Of a stretch of 64,000 nucleotides of DNA, positions 53,177 through 62,519 are shown in pieces. This stretch comes from Photobacterium pectinilyticum (GTDB lineage: Bacteria > Pseudomonadota > Gammaproteobacteria > Enterobacterales > Vibrionaceae). The stretch is from NCBI RefSeq assembly GCF_024357955.1, contig NZ_JANEYT010000003.1, positions 1 through 64,000 of the forward strand. The letters run 5' to 3'. How positions within the stretch are numbered: position 1 is the first letter of the stretch; each line of letters starts with the position of its first letter. The position numbers were made by a program, and so were the translations under genes. The notes beneath the pieces were generated by a model. The model ran no database searches. It worked only from the letters and a program-made list of their open reading frames with translations, and was not told where the DNA came from.

Positions 53177-53866
53177 ATGACGGAAAAGAAAGCTAGTCCT
53201 TTTAATGATTTGATTTTTAACGTTATCGTGCCTTCAGTCGTTTTGATGAAGCTAAGTGGTGACGAGTACCTTGGCTCTGTTGGCGCACTTGTTGTCGCCT
53301 TGGCTTTTCCTGTTGTACTGGGTAGTTATGAGCTGATTAAATACAAAAAGTTTAATTTTATCTCGCTGTTGGGTTTTATCAGTGTATTGCTTACCGGTGG
53401 TATCGGGTTGCTTCAGCTTGACCCTAAATGGTTAGCGGTTAAAGAAGCTTTGATCCCGGGCCTCATAGGCGTCGGTGTTTTTGCTTCTACATTCACGAAG
53501 TACCCGGTTGTGAGCAAGATGCTTTTCAACGAAACGGTATTGAATCTTCCGCTGATCAACGAGAAGCTTAATGAATTTGGTCGTAAGAGTGACTTCGAAC
53601 GTCGTTTGCTCACGTCAAACTACCTGTTTGCCGGCACCTTCGCTTTTTCATCTGCGATGAATTACGTACTGGCTAAAATGATTGTTACTAGCCCTTCAGG
53701 CACACAAGCCTTTAATGAAGAGCTGGGCCGTCTAACTCTGGTGAGCTATCCTGCTATCGCGATTCCATCAATGCTGATGATGATGGGTATATTCTTCTAT
53801 ATGTGGCGCCAAATCCGCCAGATGACTCAGTTAGAAACTGCAGACATCCTTAAAACGGAACAATGA
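53177..53866 (+). CDS. VC0807-family inner-membrane protein
   Basis: A 229-residue membrane protein with about six spans, matching the VC0807 family: NDLIFNVIVPSVVLMKLSGD at the start, FISLLGFISVLLTGGIGLL, then the charged loop FGRKSDFERRLL, and NYVLAKMIVTSPSGTQAFNE. Function is unknown. Single gene, closed by a terminator. Confidence 0.88.
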   Translation: MTEKKASPFNDLIFNVIVPSVVLMKLSGDEYLGSVGALVVALAFPVVLGSYELIKYKKFNFISLLGFISVLLTGGIGLLQLDPKWLAVKEALIPGLIGVGVFASTFTKYPVVSKMLFNETVLNLPLINEKLNEFGRKSDFERRLLTSNYLFAGTFAFSSAMNYVLAKMIVTSPSGTQAFNEELGRLTLVSYPAIAIPSMLMMMGIFFYMWRQIRQMTQLETADILKTEQ

Positions 53867-53885
53867 CAGTTCATATTGTGATTAA

Positions 53886-53911
53886 AGCCAGCAGAATGCT
53901 GGCTTTTTTTA
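53886..53911 (+). terminator. Terminator of the VC0807-family gene
   Basis: AGCCAGCA-GAA-TGCTGGCT followed by T7. Confidence 0.94.
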
Positions 53912-54039
53912 TATCAAGAAAAGCCGGCAGTTGGTGGAAGTGCCATTGACGTGTATAGTTCAGTCAAAATGCTTTCTGGTGAAAGCGAATTGAATTGAAT
54001 GATGTTGTTTTTAACAGCGTAGAAATAATGAGGTACTCC

Positions 54040-54366
54040 ATGGCAAGCACAGCACATGCGCTTCACATTCTGGTGAAACACAAGGAACTCGCAGAAGATA
54101 TTCTTCAGCAGCTGAAAAAAGGCACAAAATTCCAAACGCTGGCAAAGAAACACTCAACGTGTCCATCAGGCAAAAAGGGCGGTGATCTGGGTGAGTTTCG
54201 TAAAGGCCAGATGGTGCCGCAGTTTGATAAGGCGGTATTTTCGGATAAAGCGATCAGTACCAGCGAAGCACTTAAATTGAAAAATCCGGAATTGCGTGGT
54301 GTGATCCCTGAAGCGATAAAGACCAAGTTCGGCTGGCACATCATCAAGGTGCTATACACGGTCTAG
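54040..54366 (+). CDS. ppiC: Parvulin peptidyl-prolyl isomerase with a C-terminal insertion
   Basis: Speeds cis/trans change at prolines in the cytoplasm. [18 protein letters not shown] and [26 protein letters not shown] and FGWHIIKV are the parvulin motifs. The 108-residue protein has about 15 extra residues ([14 protein letters not shown]) between the VFS strand and the last strand, compared with the 93-residue E. coli PpiC; the two ends of the fold are otherwise intact. The ATG at 54040 follows GAGG; a TTG at 53995 is unlikely. Confidence 0.93.
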   Translation: MASTAHALHILVKHKELAEDILQQLKKGTKFQTLAKKHSTCPSGKKGGDLGEFRKGQMVPQFDKAVFSDKAISTSEALKLKNPELRGVIPEAIKTKFGWHIIKVLYTV

Positions 54367-54459
54367 CCAAAATACTTCACGTCAGGAGGCTCCCTCTCCT
54401 GACGTACCTGATGGCTATTTACGTTACACAGCGGGCATTGTGGTATTCGATAAGAAGTA

Positions 54460-54747
54460 TTAATTTATGTGCTTATTCGGAAAATCAATGACTGAATTTT
54501 CCTTTTTGCGTGTGTCAGACCAATTCAAAATTGCCGCATAATAGTAACGGACAAGTGTGATCCACAGAGCGGTTACGATGCAGCCGGTGAAGATCAAGGC
54601 TCCAGCAAGTTGAGTTTGGGCTGAGAGCAGTAATAGAAGCGAAATGGCCACACCTACAGCAATGAGACCGAGTAATGGCTTGAAAGTTAAGTTGAAGAAG
54701 ACTCTCAAGTTATAGAAAAAATGATAAACAGCCTGTTTTAGTATCAT
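54460..54747 (-). CDS. Small inner-membrane protein of unknown function
   Basis: A 95-residue protein, not recognised, with a basic-aromatic N-terminus (residues 1-22), two membrane spans (about 24-43 and 48-68) and a polar C-terminal tail. The positive-inside pattern puts both ends in the cytoplasm. It lies between ppiC and the ToxR-like gene; no clear link to either. Confidence 0.65.
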   Translation of the reverse strand: MILKQAVYHFFYNLRVFFNLTFKPLLGLIAVGVAISLLLLLSAQTQLAGALIFTGCIVTALWITLVRYYYAAILNWSDTRKKENSVIDFPNKHIN

Positions 54748-54864
54748 CAGTTAGCCTCTCATTCTTGGAATGCCCAGATGCGCCTTTAATATGTTATTTA
54801 CATTTTGGTTTGCTCGCAACCTTTTATCTGGGAATTGTGGTTATCTACGACTATTTTGTTGATC

Positions 54865-56196
54865 TCAAAGGCAGTTTGTTTCGTTTTCAAACTTAATGGG
54901 CAGCATAGAACATTTACCTTTAATCAACTTATTAAATACATTGTCATCGCTCTTACTTATGCTTTTGCTTTTGATAAACCAATGAAACTCATAGCCTTCA
55001 GATAACCAAAGTTGTAATTGATCTTGTCGGTAAAGTAAGTAACTGGTGTATTCGTCAACGTCGACGTTGAAATCATTCGTTTGGCTTTCATGGTCGCCGA
55101 GAGGCTTGATACCAAGTTGCTGTTTGTCATCGGGGCTTAGGACCGAAGAGAAATATTCTGGATAGTTTTTCATCGTAATTAAAAATGGCATTGGGCTTGA
55201 GTCGGCCATAATAGATCGTACTCCGCGAAGTGAAGCGGCAATAAACTCACTTTGATCCGCGTTTGGCTGATAGTTAATAGATGTGAATAGCCACATCCCT
55301 TCGCCAACTAAATTGGCAAAATGGTGAGAAAGGCTTATCGTGAAATCACCATCTTCAAGAAAAATGTTGTAGGATTTAACCCCAGACTGAACAGAAGTGT
55401 TGTCTTTTAGCACATTCATCGCTGCCAAAGCGGGTACTTTTGGCAAGTAATTACCCAGTAGTTCCCATACCGTGCTTAATTGCGAATGTTTAAAGCTAAT
55501 TGCGTGCGCCGTGTCGATATCACAGCCGGTAGGGGTTTTATCGCAAATGGCAATCGAGAAATTATCATCTAATTTATGGATAAACATCAGTTTATTGCTG
55601 AGGTTACCTGGTGTAATGAATATATCACTAGCCTGTAGTAGGTAGTCGAAATCATCTTGGTGCATGGACAGAAATACAAGGGTGTTGTTTTTCTCATCAT
55701 TGACTAGCTTATATTTATATTCAATGGGGTCCTCACTGGCAAGAAACCCTATCAATACGGTAATGGCGGCCAGAATGAGGGATAGAACTAGGCCTATTTT
55801 AACTTTAGAGTGAGGCTTTTTATGCTTGGGCGTGTTAGTTAGGGCATGGTATTCATCAGATGTAAGACAACCCTGAATATTGATCTGATAGCCTAAGCGA
55901 GGGACAAGCTTAATGAACTGACCGACTTCTTCTTCTTTTAGTTTGATCCTAAGGGTGCGGATTGTTTGAAAAAGTGAGGTTTCTGCTACTTCTTTTCTCG
56001 CCCAGCCAACCGACAAAAGCTCTTCTTTGCTAACCATATTTGGTGATTGATCGATTAGCTGAGATAGGACTTCTTTTTCAGCTCGATTGAGAGAAACGTT
56101 ACCTAAAATAGTGAATAGTGTTTTTTTTTGGCTGTCGAAGAAAAAGTTATCCGAAATCTGTGCTATGTGAGCCGAAGCTTTAACTTTCTTAGGCAT
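54865..56196 (-). CDS. ToxR/CadC-like transmembrane transcriptional regulator
   Basis: A 443-residue membrane-bound regulator. Residues about 15-108 are an OmpR-type winged helix (LNRAEKEVLSQLIDQSPNMV, ETSLFQTIRTLRIKL, VPRLGYQI); a linker (KHKKPHSKVK) leads to one membrane span (about 132-150); residues 155-443 are a periplasmic domain without recognised family. There is no receiver domain, so it senses directly, as ToxR and CadC do. Four Cys lie in the periplasmic part, allowing disulfides. It is divergent from a barrel-protein gene that it most likely controls. Confidence 0.88.
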   Translation of the reverse strand: MPKKVKASAHIAQISDNFFFDSQKKTLFTILGNVSLNRAEKEVLSQLIDQSPNMVSKEELLSVGWARKEVAETSLFQTIRTLRIKLKEEEVGQFIKLVPRLGYQINIQGCLTSDEYHALTNTPKHKKPHSKVKIGLVLSLILAAITVLIGFLASEDPIEYKYKLVNDEKNNTLVFLSMHQDDFDYLLQASDIFITPGNLSNKLMFIHKLDDNFSIAICDKTPTGCDIDTAHAISFKHSQLSTVWELLGNYLPKVPALAAMNVLKDNTSVQSGVKSYNIFLEDGDFTISLSHHFANLVGEGMWLFTSINYQPNADQSEFIAASLRGVRSIMADSSPMPFLITMKNYPEYFSSVLSPDDKQQLGIKPLGDHESQTNDFNVDVDEYTSYLLYRQDQLQLWLSEGYEFHWFIKSKSISKSDDNVFNKLIKGKCSMLPIKFENETNCL

Positions 56197-56513
56197 GAAT
56201 TGCGCTCAGTGTCATATGTTATCGTGTGTGAAGGCGAGAGACCGTTTAACTTTTAGTCATAAGTATCTATATAATTTGACAATTTTGCCATAAGTTGAGT
56301 ATTACAACCATACCGATAGCATTATTTTACTCTCTAGTAAGGGTGAAATTATCCGAAATGAGAAAGTTATAATATTAAAAAAAAGAGGTTTGTATAGTTT
56401 TTGCGACGACTGATCAGTTCGTGCTTTTTGCCTTCAGTAGCTATCTACACTCATAACTATAAGCCACATCGTAGTGACTAGATAATTAAGTGGCATGAAA
56501 GTTTGGGGGCGTT
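56197..56513. promoter_or_regulatory. Divergent region between the ToxR-like gene and its barrel-protein neighbour
   Basis: 317 A/T-rich bases. A promoter reading right is TTGACA at 56276-56281 with TATTAC at 56300-56305 (18-base spacing), about 200 bases before the barrel-protein ATG. Such A/T-rich leaders are typical targets of H-NS and of ToxR-like activators. No small gene seen. Confidence 0.45.
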
Positions 56514-57737
56514 ATGATTCCGTCAGCTGTAAGGGCAAACTCCTGCCTGCCCATGATCTGTATCGTATTTTCTGTAACGGTTAGTGAAGCTAAAGGCTCT
56601 GATTTATTTGATGGGGCGTTTACCAAAAAGTTATCTGCAGAAGTTGATACTGCAATGGCAGAGATCAAAGGCATGGCAAGCCATGTCCGAGGTGATAAAG
56701 TTGATAAGAAATACCGGTCTTTAGATAGTCATGCAAAGTCGGTTGGAGTAAGGCACGCTAGCCGTTCTTCATATGGTTACGTTCCTTTGTATAGCAATGA
56801 TCCTCTCTCAATGTATTCACCTCCGGGGCTACCAGAAAAAGCGTTATCTGACAGTAATGCGTTTGGTGATGGTTACCACTCACAAGTCGCGGGGTATATT
56901 CGTGTTGATAATAACGCTCTAGTAGATAATGCGTCGCTTAATAAATCGGTAGAGCAGGAACACAGTGGCTATTCATTAACCCTGGGTGGAGATTACTTAT
57001 TCCAAAACCAATATCTATTTGGTCTTACCTTGGGCTTGCCATTTTACAAGCCAATGTCGGAAGGCAGTGATACCGAGATCGACGGTTTGATGGCGTCGGG
57101 ATACTTTACTTACTTTCAAGATGCTTGGTTTGTTGATTTCAATGCTAGCTATGCGGTAATGGATACTGACATAGAGCGTCGAGTCACTCTATATACCGAT
57201 CCTGTCGTGGGTAACACCAGCGAAGCGGATTCTGATATTTGGGTTTTTTCGCTGGGTACGGGGTACATTTTTAACTACAACTATCTGAATATGGCGTTTG
57301 AAAGCAGTTTACAATATACCTTGTCAGATTCCGATCGCTATGAAGAAAGGTTGTCTTTGAGTAATTCGAGTTACCTTTTCTCGAAGATTGAGGATGTTGA
57401 TGCGTTAGAGTCAACCATGCTGATCACCGGCATGAGTATATCGCATCCCTTTAGGACACCATTTGGCGTGTTTCAACCCTATGCGAAAGGGTATGTTCAT
57501 TACGATATTGCCAGTGGTAAAGAGCGGATCATCTCGCAACTCAAGTCTAACTACTCTGGCAGTATATTACCTATCGTGATTGAGTCAGATGATGATGTGT
57601 ACGGGCGTGTACATTTGGGTATTTCAGGTGCATTGGGCAAAGATTGGTATGGCTATGCGGAAGCAAGCCAGTTAATTTGGCATGACGACTTATCAGCTTA
57701 TACCATTTCTGTCGGGTTAAGTATGGCGCTTGATTGA
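56514..57737 (+). CDS. Outer-membrane barrel protein (autotransporter barrel-like)
   Basis: A 407-residue protein. Residues 1-27 resemble a signal peptide (short core CLPMICIVFSVTVS, cut near SEA). Residues about 30-130 are polar. Residues 140-407 alternate strands and turns (GYSLTLGGDYLFQNQYLFGL, WFVDFNASYAVMD, IWVFSLGTGYIFNYNYL, YGYAEASQLIW, YTISVGLSMALD), the pattern of a 12-strand autotransporter barrel. No passenger domain of known type. GGGGGC precedes the ATG. Likely under the divergent ToxR-like regulator. Confidence 0.75.
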   Translation: MIPSAVRANSCLPMICIVFSVTVSEAKGSDLFDGAFTKKLSAEVDTAMAEIKGMASHVRGDKVDKKYRSLDSHAKSVGVRHASRSSYGYVPLYSNDPLSMYSPPGLPEKALSDSNAFGDGYHSQVAGYIRVDNNALVDNASLNKSVEQEHSGYSLTLGGDYLFQNQYLFGLTLGLPFYKPMSEGSDTEIDGLMASGYFTYFQDAWFVDFNASYAVMDTDIERRVTLYTDPVVGNTSEADSDIWVFSLGTGYIFNYNYLNMAFESSLQYTLSDSDRYEERLSLSNSSYLFSKIEDVDALESTMLITGMSISHPFRTPFGVFQPYAKGYVHYDIASGKERIISQLKSNYSGSILPIVIESDDDVYGRVHLGISGALGKDWYGYAEASQLIWHDDLSAYTISVGLSMALD

Positions 57738-58084
57738 ACGTTAGCCGTCACATTTTTGTAGATAGAAATAATACCTGCCCGGCAAAAGCCGGGTTTTGTT
57801 TGTTATCTATATGTGATAAATGGTGCCGTGTAAGAATTTGGTGGTAAGTCTTATAGTTACATTTAGCTGAGGTGGTGATTAAAATGTCAGCGGATGCATA
57901 TTGTTCCTTCTGTACAAACAGTGACACTTAGCTCAAAAGGTTATGAACTGTTGTTAATAAACTACATTTTAGTGCTTTTGATCACAGTATGCTGAGCACT
58001 ATATTAAGTATTGTTCCCGTCATAATTAAAACTCAAATTTTATACTTCCCCCCATAAAATTATGAGTATAAAGGGAAAAATCTC
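57738..58084. promoter_or_regulatory. Upstream region of the pullulanase gene
   Basis: 347 bases holding the terminator above and the pullulanase promoter. At 57971-57986, AGTGC-TTTTGA-TCACA matches the CRP site pattern TGTGA-N6-TCACA at 8 of 10 fixed positions, which would suit a starch-degrading enzyme. A C6 tract near 58050 lies just before an A/T-rich stretch. No MalT box was found with confidence. Confidence 0.4.
57776..57801 (+). terminator. Terminator of the barrel-protein gene
   Basis: CCCGGC-AAAA-GCCGGG (57778-57793) followed by TTTTGTTTG. Confidence 0.88.
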
Positions 58085-61000
58085 GTGAACTTTAAACTAT
58101 CAACGGTTGCAAAAGCCGTGATTCCACTGTGTTCTGCATTTGTTATTGCTGGCTGTAATAGCTCGTCGTCTACTGATGGTAAGTTTGATACAACCAATCC
58201 ACCAGCGATTGATATCGAATTACCAGAAACAGATGGCCCAACAGCTTTCTTGCCACAAAGTGGATCGGTTGAAGAGCCAATTAAAGCAGGAGCAGGTGAA
58301 GCCGTAATTTATATGGTGGCGAAAAATGATAGTACGAAATCACTGTCATCTTACAGTAATTACAGTCTTCATCTATGGAACAATGATGCTTGTGATCGTG
58401 CAGCGCTAACGCCTGCTTGGGATGATAAATCGCTTAAGCCTGTCGGGGAAGATGAGCTGGGCCCTTACTGGAAGCTACCGCTTAAAGACGGCAGTACAGA
58501 ATGTATCAACGTCATTATTCGCGACGATAACCTAAACAGTCAATTAGGCAGTGATGCAAAGCTTGATTTCAATGAAATCAAAGATAGAACGGCGTCTTAT
58601 GTTGTGGGTAGCAGTCAGGCCTATGATGATCGTGGTGACGCTTACGTATTACTTTTTGGTGTGGCTAACGCAGAAGCACATTTAGTTGAAGGTCACACCC
58701 TTATTTGGAATGGGGCTGAATCGGCAGATGAAGTTCGCCTATATGTTCAGCTTGAGGGCGGTTTTGGTCCGAACAGCGAAAATAAATATGATGCTGAATA
58801 TATTGTATTGGAACCGACAGTCCTTAGCGCTGATGTGAAAGCCAAATTCCCTCACCTTGCTAATAAACGAGCATATTCAATCGATAGTGCTATTGATATG
58901 CGCCCGGTGATGAAAGCAGAGTTGGCTGCAATCGCTGTTGATGAAGAGGGGTTGGTACTTAATGGTACCAAAGTGCAACCTGCTGGTGCTTTCGATCAGC
59001 TGTTTGCCAGTGCTGCAGCGAACATCGAGTTAGGGGCCGTAATTGAGGGCAATTCGACCCAGTTCAAGGTATGGGCACCATCGGCACAAAATGTTATTAC
59101 CGTCCTATTTGGTGATGACAAAGAAGAGCTTGGTCGCCTTCAGATGGATTACGATGAAACCTCAGGGGTGTGGTCACTGGAAACAGACAAAGCACCGAAT
59201 GGCACTTACTTCCGCTATTTGGTTGATGTTTTCCATCCAGTTTCAGGTAACGTTGAAAGTTATCAGGTGACAGATCCGTACTCATTGAGTTTATCGATGA
59301 ATTCTGAGTACAGTCAGGTGATTGATCTTGATGATCCAGACCTCAAGCCACAAGGTTGGGATGATCTTCAAAGACCGATCGATCAATCTAACCCGGCACA
59401 GTTTGTGATTTATGAATCACATGTACGTGATTTTTCTGCCCAAGATGAATCTACAACGGCTGATGCTCGCGGCAAGTTTATTGCATTCACGCAGCCAGAT
59501 ACTGTGCCTGTCAATCATTTAAAATCATTGAGTGAAAGTGGAGTTACGCACCTTCACCTGCTACCTATCTTTGATATTGCCACTATCAATGAAAACCCAA
59601 ATGAAGCGGCGAATATTGAAGAACCGTTCACTAAGCTTTGTGAAGTGAATGCTGCGGTGAAAGATTCTCAGTTTTCGAAGTACTGTTCATCAGGTATGAC
59701 GATTGCTGAAGCACTAGAAGAAGTAAAACAAGACGATTCTAAAGAAAACCCTGTCGTGCAGGAATTGAATCGGTTTGTTTCAGATGCCGATGGCTTTAAC
59801 TGGGGTTATGACCCATTCCATTACACGGTACCTGAAGGCTCTTACTCAACAAATCCTGATGGCCCGCAGCGAATCAAAGAATTGCGTGAAGCGGTTATGG
59901 CTATCAAAAATGATATTGGTATGAATGTGGTGATGGATGTGGTGTATAACCACACCAACTCAGCAGGTCCAGAACAACGTACTTCAGTATTGGATAAGCT
60001 TGTACCATGGTACTACCAACGCTTGAATCCAGTGACTGGTAACGTTGAAAACTCTACCTGTTGCTCGAACACGGCACCAGAGCGCGCTATGTTTGAGAAA
60101 ATGATCAGTGATTCGCTGGTGGTGTGGTCGCGAGATTACAAGATTGATTCATTCCGATTCGATTTGATGGGTCACCACCCACTGGATCAAATGCAGCGTT
60201 CGTTGCTGGACGTTCAAAAAGTTGATCCGAATACCTACTTCTATGGTGAAGGCTGGAACTTCGGTGAAGTAGAAAATGATGCACTGTTTGTTCAGGCCAC
60301 TCAGCCAAATCTTGGTGGTACAGGGATCGGTAGCTTCTCTGACCGCTTGCGTGATGCCGTACGTGGCGGTAGCCCATTTGATAGCAAAGAGGGGATCCGT
60401 AAAACACAAGGGTTTGGTAACGGTGCGTTTGTTCAGCCTAACGAGTATAAAGAGGTAACGAAAGAAACGGCTTTACATCTTGCTGATCTCACACGCTTAG
60501 GCATGGCCGGCAACCTGAAGGATTTTAAGTTTGTTGATTCAACGGGCACGGCAATACGTGGTGATGACTTGGATTACAACGGTCAGCCTGCAGGCTATGC
60601 GGTCAATCCTACGGAAATCCAAAACTACGTATCGAAGCACGACAACCAGACACTGTGGGATAACAACCAATATAAGGTCGGTTACGACGTAACAGTTGGT
60701 GAGCGAGTGAGAATGCAGGCGGTGTCCATTGCGACGGCGATGTTAGGTCAAGGTATGCCATTTACCCATATGGGCTCTGAACTGCTTCGCTCTAAATCAA
60801 TGCAGCGTGATTCTTACGACTCAGGTGACTGGTATAACTTGGTAGATTTCACCCTTAATGACAACAACTGGGATAAAGGTCTACCACGCAAGGATAAAGA
60901 TGGTGACAACTACGCGTTGATTGAAGAGGTGATCTCTTCGGCGGGTGCTAATGCTAAACCAACCCAAGCGGATATGACCGCAATGGTTGAGTATTTCAAA

Positions 61001-61396
61001 GAGCTTGCTTTACTGCGTAAGTCTTACCCGTTGATCACACTAGGATCTGGTACCGAAGTGAACAAGCGTGTTGATTTCCATAATACCGGCAGTGCCCAAA
61101 CGCCAGGTTTGATTGTGATGTCCATTGATAACGGTACGGCCTCTGGGACAGATCGTGACAGCAGCCTTGATGGGATAGTGATTGTTATCAACGCGACTAA
61201 CGAATCACAAGAGGTGAATTGGACGACGGATCTAACGTTAAGCCCTTACCACACATCGGCGTTAGCATCACAGGCAAGTGTTGCTGATGCTGAGAATGGT
61301 GTTGTGGCAACGGTGCCTGCATGGACACCAGCTGTATTTGAAATTCCTCGTAAAGAGGGTGTTCGAGGACAAGGTATTCCAGTATCTAAAAAATAA
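58085..61396 (+). CDS. Pullulanase-type alpha-1,6-glucosidase lipoprotein
   Basis: Cuts alpha-1,6 branch links in pullulan, amylopectin and glycogen. The GTG start is preceded by AAGGGA. Residues 1-24 are a lipoprotein signal with lipidated Cys in FVIAGCNSSSS; after it come a CBM41/PUD-type starch-binding region (about 50-300), a CBM48-like domain (about 315-430) and the GH13 catalytic domain (about 440-1000). Catalytic residues: nucleophile Asp693 in FRFDLMGHHP, acid/base Glu722 in YGEGWNFG, and Asp853 in KHDNQTLW. The NWGYDPFHYTVPEGSY segment is the pullulanase signature. A lipid anchor and the absence of Asp at +2 suggest the outer membrane. No pul secretion genes nearby. Confidence 0.96.
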   Translation: MNFKLSTVAKAVIPLCSAFVIAGCNSSSSTDGKFDTTNPPAIDIELPETDGPTAFLPQSGSVEEPIKAGAGEAVIYMVAKNDSTKSLSSYSNYSLHLWNNDACDRAALTPAWDDKSLKPVGEDELGPYWKLPLKDGSTECINVIIRDDNLNSQLGSDAKLDFNEIKDRTASYVVGSSQAYDDRGDAYVLLFGVANAEAHLVEGHTLIWNGAESADEVRLYVQLEGGFGPNSENKYDAEYIVLEPTVLSADVKAKFPHLANKRAYSIDSAIDMRPVMKAELAAIAVDEEGLVLNGTKVQPAGAFDQLFASAAANIELGAVIEGNSTQFKVWAPSAQNVITVLFGDDKEELGRLQMDYDETSGVWSLETDKAPNGTYFRYLVDVFHPVSGNVESYQVTDPYSLSLSMNSEYSQVIDLDDPDLKPQGWDDLQRPIDQSNPAQFVIYESHVRDFSAQDESTTADARGKFIAFTQPDTVPVNHLKSLSESGVTHLHLLPIFDIATINENPNEAANIEEPFTKLCEVNAAVKDSQFSKYCSSGMTIAEALEEVKQDDSKENPVVQELNRFVSDADGFNWGYDPFHYTVPEGSYSTNPDGPQRIKELREAVMAIKNDIGMNVVMDVVYNHTNSAGPEQRTSVLDKLVPWYYQRLNPVTGNVENSTCCSNTAPERAMFEKMISDSLVVWSRDYKIDSFRFDLMGHHPLDQMQRSLLDVQKVDPNTYFYGEGWNFGEVENDALFVQATQPNLGGTGIGSFSDRLRDAVRGGSPFDSKEGIRKTQGFGNGAFVQPNEYKEVTKETALHLADLTRLGMAGNLKDFKFVDSTGTAIRGDDLDYNGQPAGYAVNPTEIQNYVSKHDNQTLWDNNQYKVGYDVTVGERVRMQAVSIATAMLGQGMPFTHMGSELLRSKSMQRDSYDSGDWYNLVDFTLNDNNWDKGLPRKDKDGDNYALIEEVISSAGANAKPTQADMTAMVEYFKELALLRKSYPLITLGSGTEVNKRVDFHNTGSAQTPGLIVMSIDNGTASGTDRDSSLDGIVIVINATNESQEVNWTTDLTLSPYHTSALASQASVADAENGVVATVPAWTPAVFEIPRKEGVRGQGIPVSKK

Positions 61397-61418
61397 CTAA
61401 AATTATTTACTGACTTAA

Positions 61419-61446
61419 AGTCCTCAAAAGTGAGGGCTTTTTTATT
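61419..61446 (+). terminator. Terminator of the pullulanase gene
   Basis: AGTCCTCA-AAAG-TGAGGGCT, one G-T pair, followed by T7. Confidence 0.88.
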
Positions 61447-61560
61447 TTATATACGTTAAGAAAAGGGGGGAAGTGAAGATAAACACACTGTTCATCATTG
61501 GTTCATTTTTAATGCGATAAACTGCAAAGCATGAAAAGACGATAGATAAGAAGGTTAGCG

Positions 61561-61830
61561 ATGAAAAATACACTTACCAGCATCTTTGCCCTAATACTGG
61601 GTTTTATCACGGTGACATTCGCTGCTGTCATTGGGCTATTCATTGGTTTAGGCGCACTAATTGCTCGCCCATTTATCAAAAAGAAAATCAATGCAGCCTA
61701 TGAAGAGGCACTAAAACAGCAAGGTTATAGTCAAACTCATCAACAAGAACAGCATGGTTCAACGATTGATGGTGAATACGAAGACATTACCCAGTCAGCA
61801 CCTCACGGCTCAAAACAGTCGTTAGCATGA
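61561..61830 (+). CDS. Small membrane protein of unknown function
   Basis: An 89-residue protein, not recognised. Residues 5-38 are one long or two close membrane spans (LILGFITVTFAAVIGLFIGL), followed by a basic stop (RPFIKKKIN) and a polar Gln/His/Glu tail. AAGG precedes the ATG. It may sit in the inner membrane with the tail in the cytoplasm. Single gene with terminator. Confidence 0.7.
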   Translation: MKNTLTSIFALILGFITVTFAAVIGLFIGLGALIARPFIKKKINAAYEEALKQQGYSQTHQQEQHGSTIDGEYEDITQSAPHGSKQSLA

Positions 61831-61848
61831 AATAAAGACGAATAACTT

Positions 61849-61877
61849 AACGCCAGCTTTTAAGCTGGCGTTTTTTA
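61849..61877. terminator. Terminator between convergent small genes
   Basis: AACGCCAGCTT-TT-AAGCTGGCGTT (61849-61872) runs into T6 on the plus strand and is preceded by TAAGTTATTC-like DNA on the minus strand; mainly plus-strand. Confidence 0.92.
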
Positions 61878-61906
61878 TTTGTAGGTAATAGTTTGGTCGG
61901 CAATGG

Positions 61907-62419
61907 TTAAGGGCGGTAATGATTTTTGACACAGGTGAGGAAGTCAGTTACGTCCTGCTCTTTAGCGTTGAATCGATACTTCTGCTTGTTACCGCGTAAC
62001 TCAAAATGGCCCTTATCTTCTTTCACTAGCGTGGCAAACACGTCGAATGCTTGTTTGTCGCTGGTGCCTCCCAGCATGACAAAGCGCCCAACGGTATGCT
62101 TGTTACCATTATTTCGCCAGTTGGTGGTAAAGACTTCTACAGGGCTGCCGGAGCGGTAGTAGTGGATATTTTCAAACCCGGTTGGATGGTCAATGTCGGT
62201 TTTCAGATCAACATAACGATGACGCATGGCGTTATTGGTAATGATCGCGATTTGAAGATCAGTCACGAATGTATTTTGCTGGCTTTTAGTGAGATGGTAG
62301 ATGTCGAGTCGACACATATTTTCGTTGTTGAGTGTTCCGCTGGTGGGTTGGAGTTTGGCACTAGCATCGGTACACGCGAGATTTAAAGCAAACAAAAGTG
62401 GAAAAGTGAGGTGCTTCAT
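61907..62419 (-). CDS. Exported protein of unknown function
   Basis: A 170-residue protein, not recognised. Residues 1-21 form a signal peptide (LTFPLLFALNLACTDASA); the Cys in it does not have a lipobox spacing for sure. The mature part has two Cys (MCRLDIYH and LTCVKNHYR) that could pair, and mixed strands and helices. Presumed periplasmic. It stands alone. Confidence 0.65.
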   Translation of the reverse strand: MKHLTFPLLFALNLACTDASAKLQPTSGTLNNENMCRLDIYHLTKSQQNTFVTDLQIAIITNNAMRHRYVDLKTDIDHPTGFENIHYYRSGSPVEVFTTNWRNNGNKHTVGRFVMLGGTSDKQAFDVFATLVKEDKGHFELRGNKQKYRFNAKEQDVTDFLTCVKNHYRP

Positions 62420-62519
62420 ACAACGGCCCTTGAAAACATCCTCTCAAAGCATAGTGATTCATGCTGTCTACCTGCTGTCTTAAATTAGCTACAAACATCA
62501 AAATCTCTCGTTTAGACGA

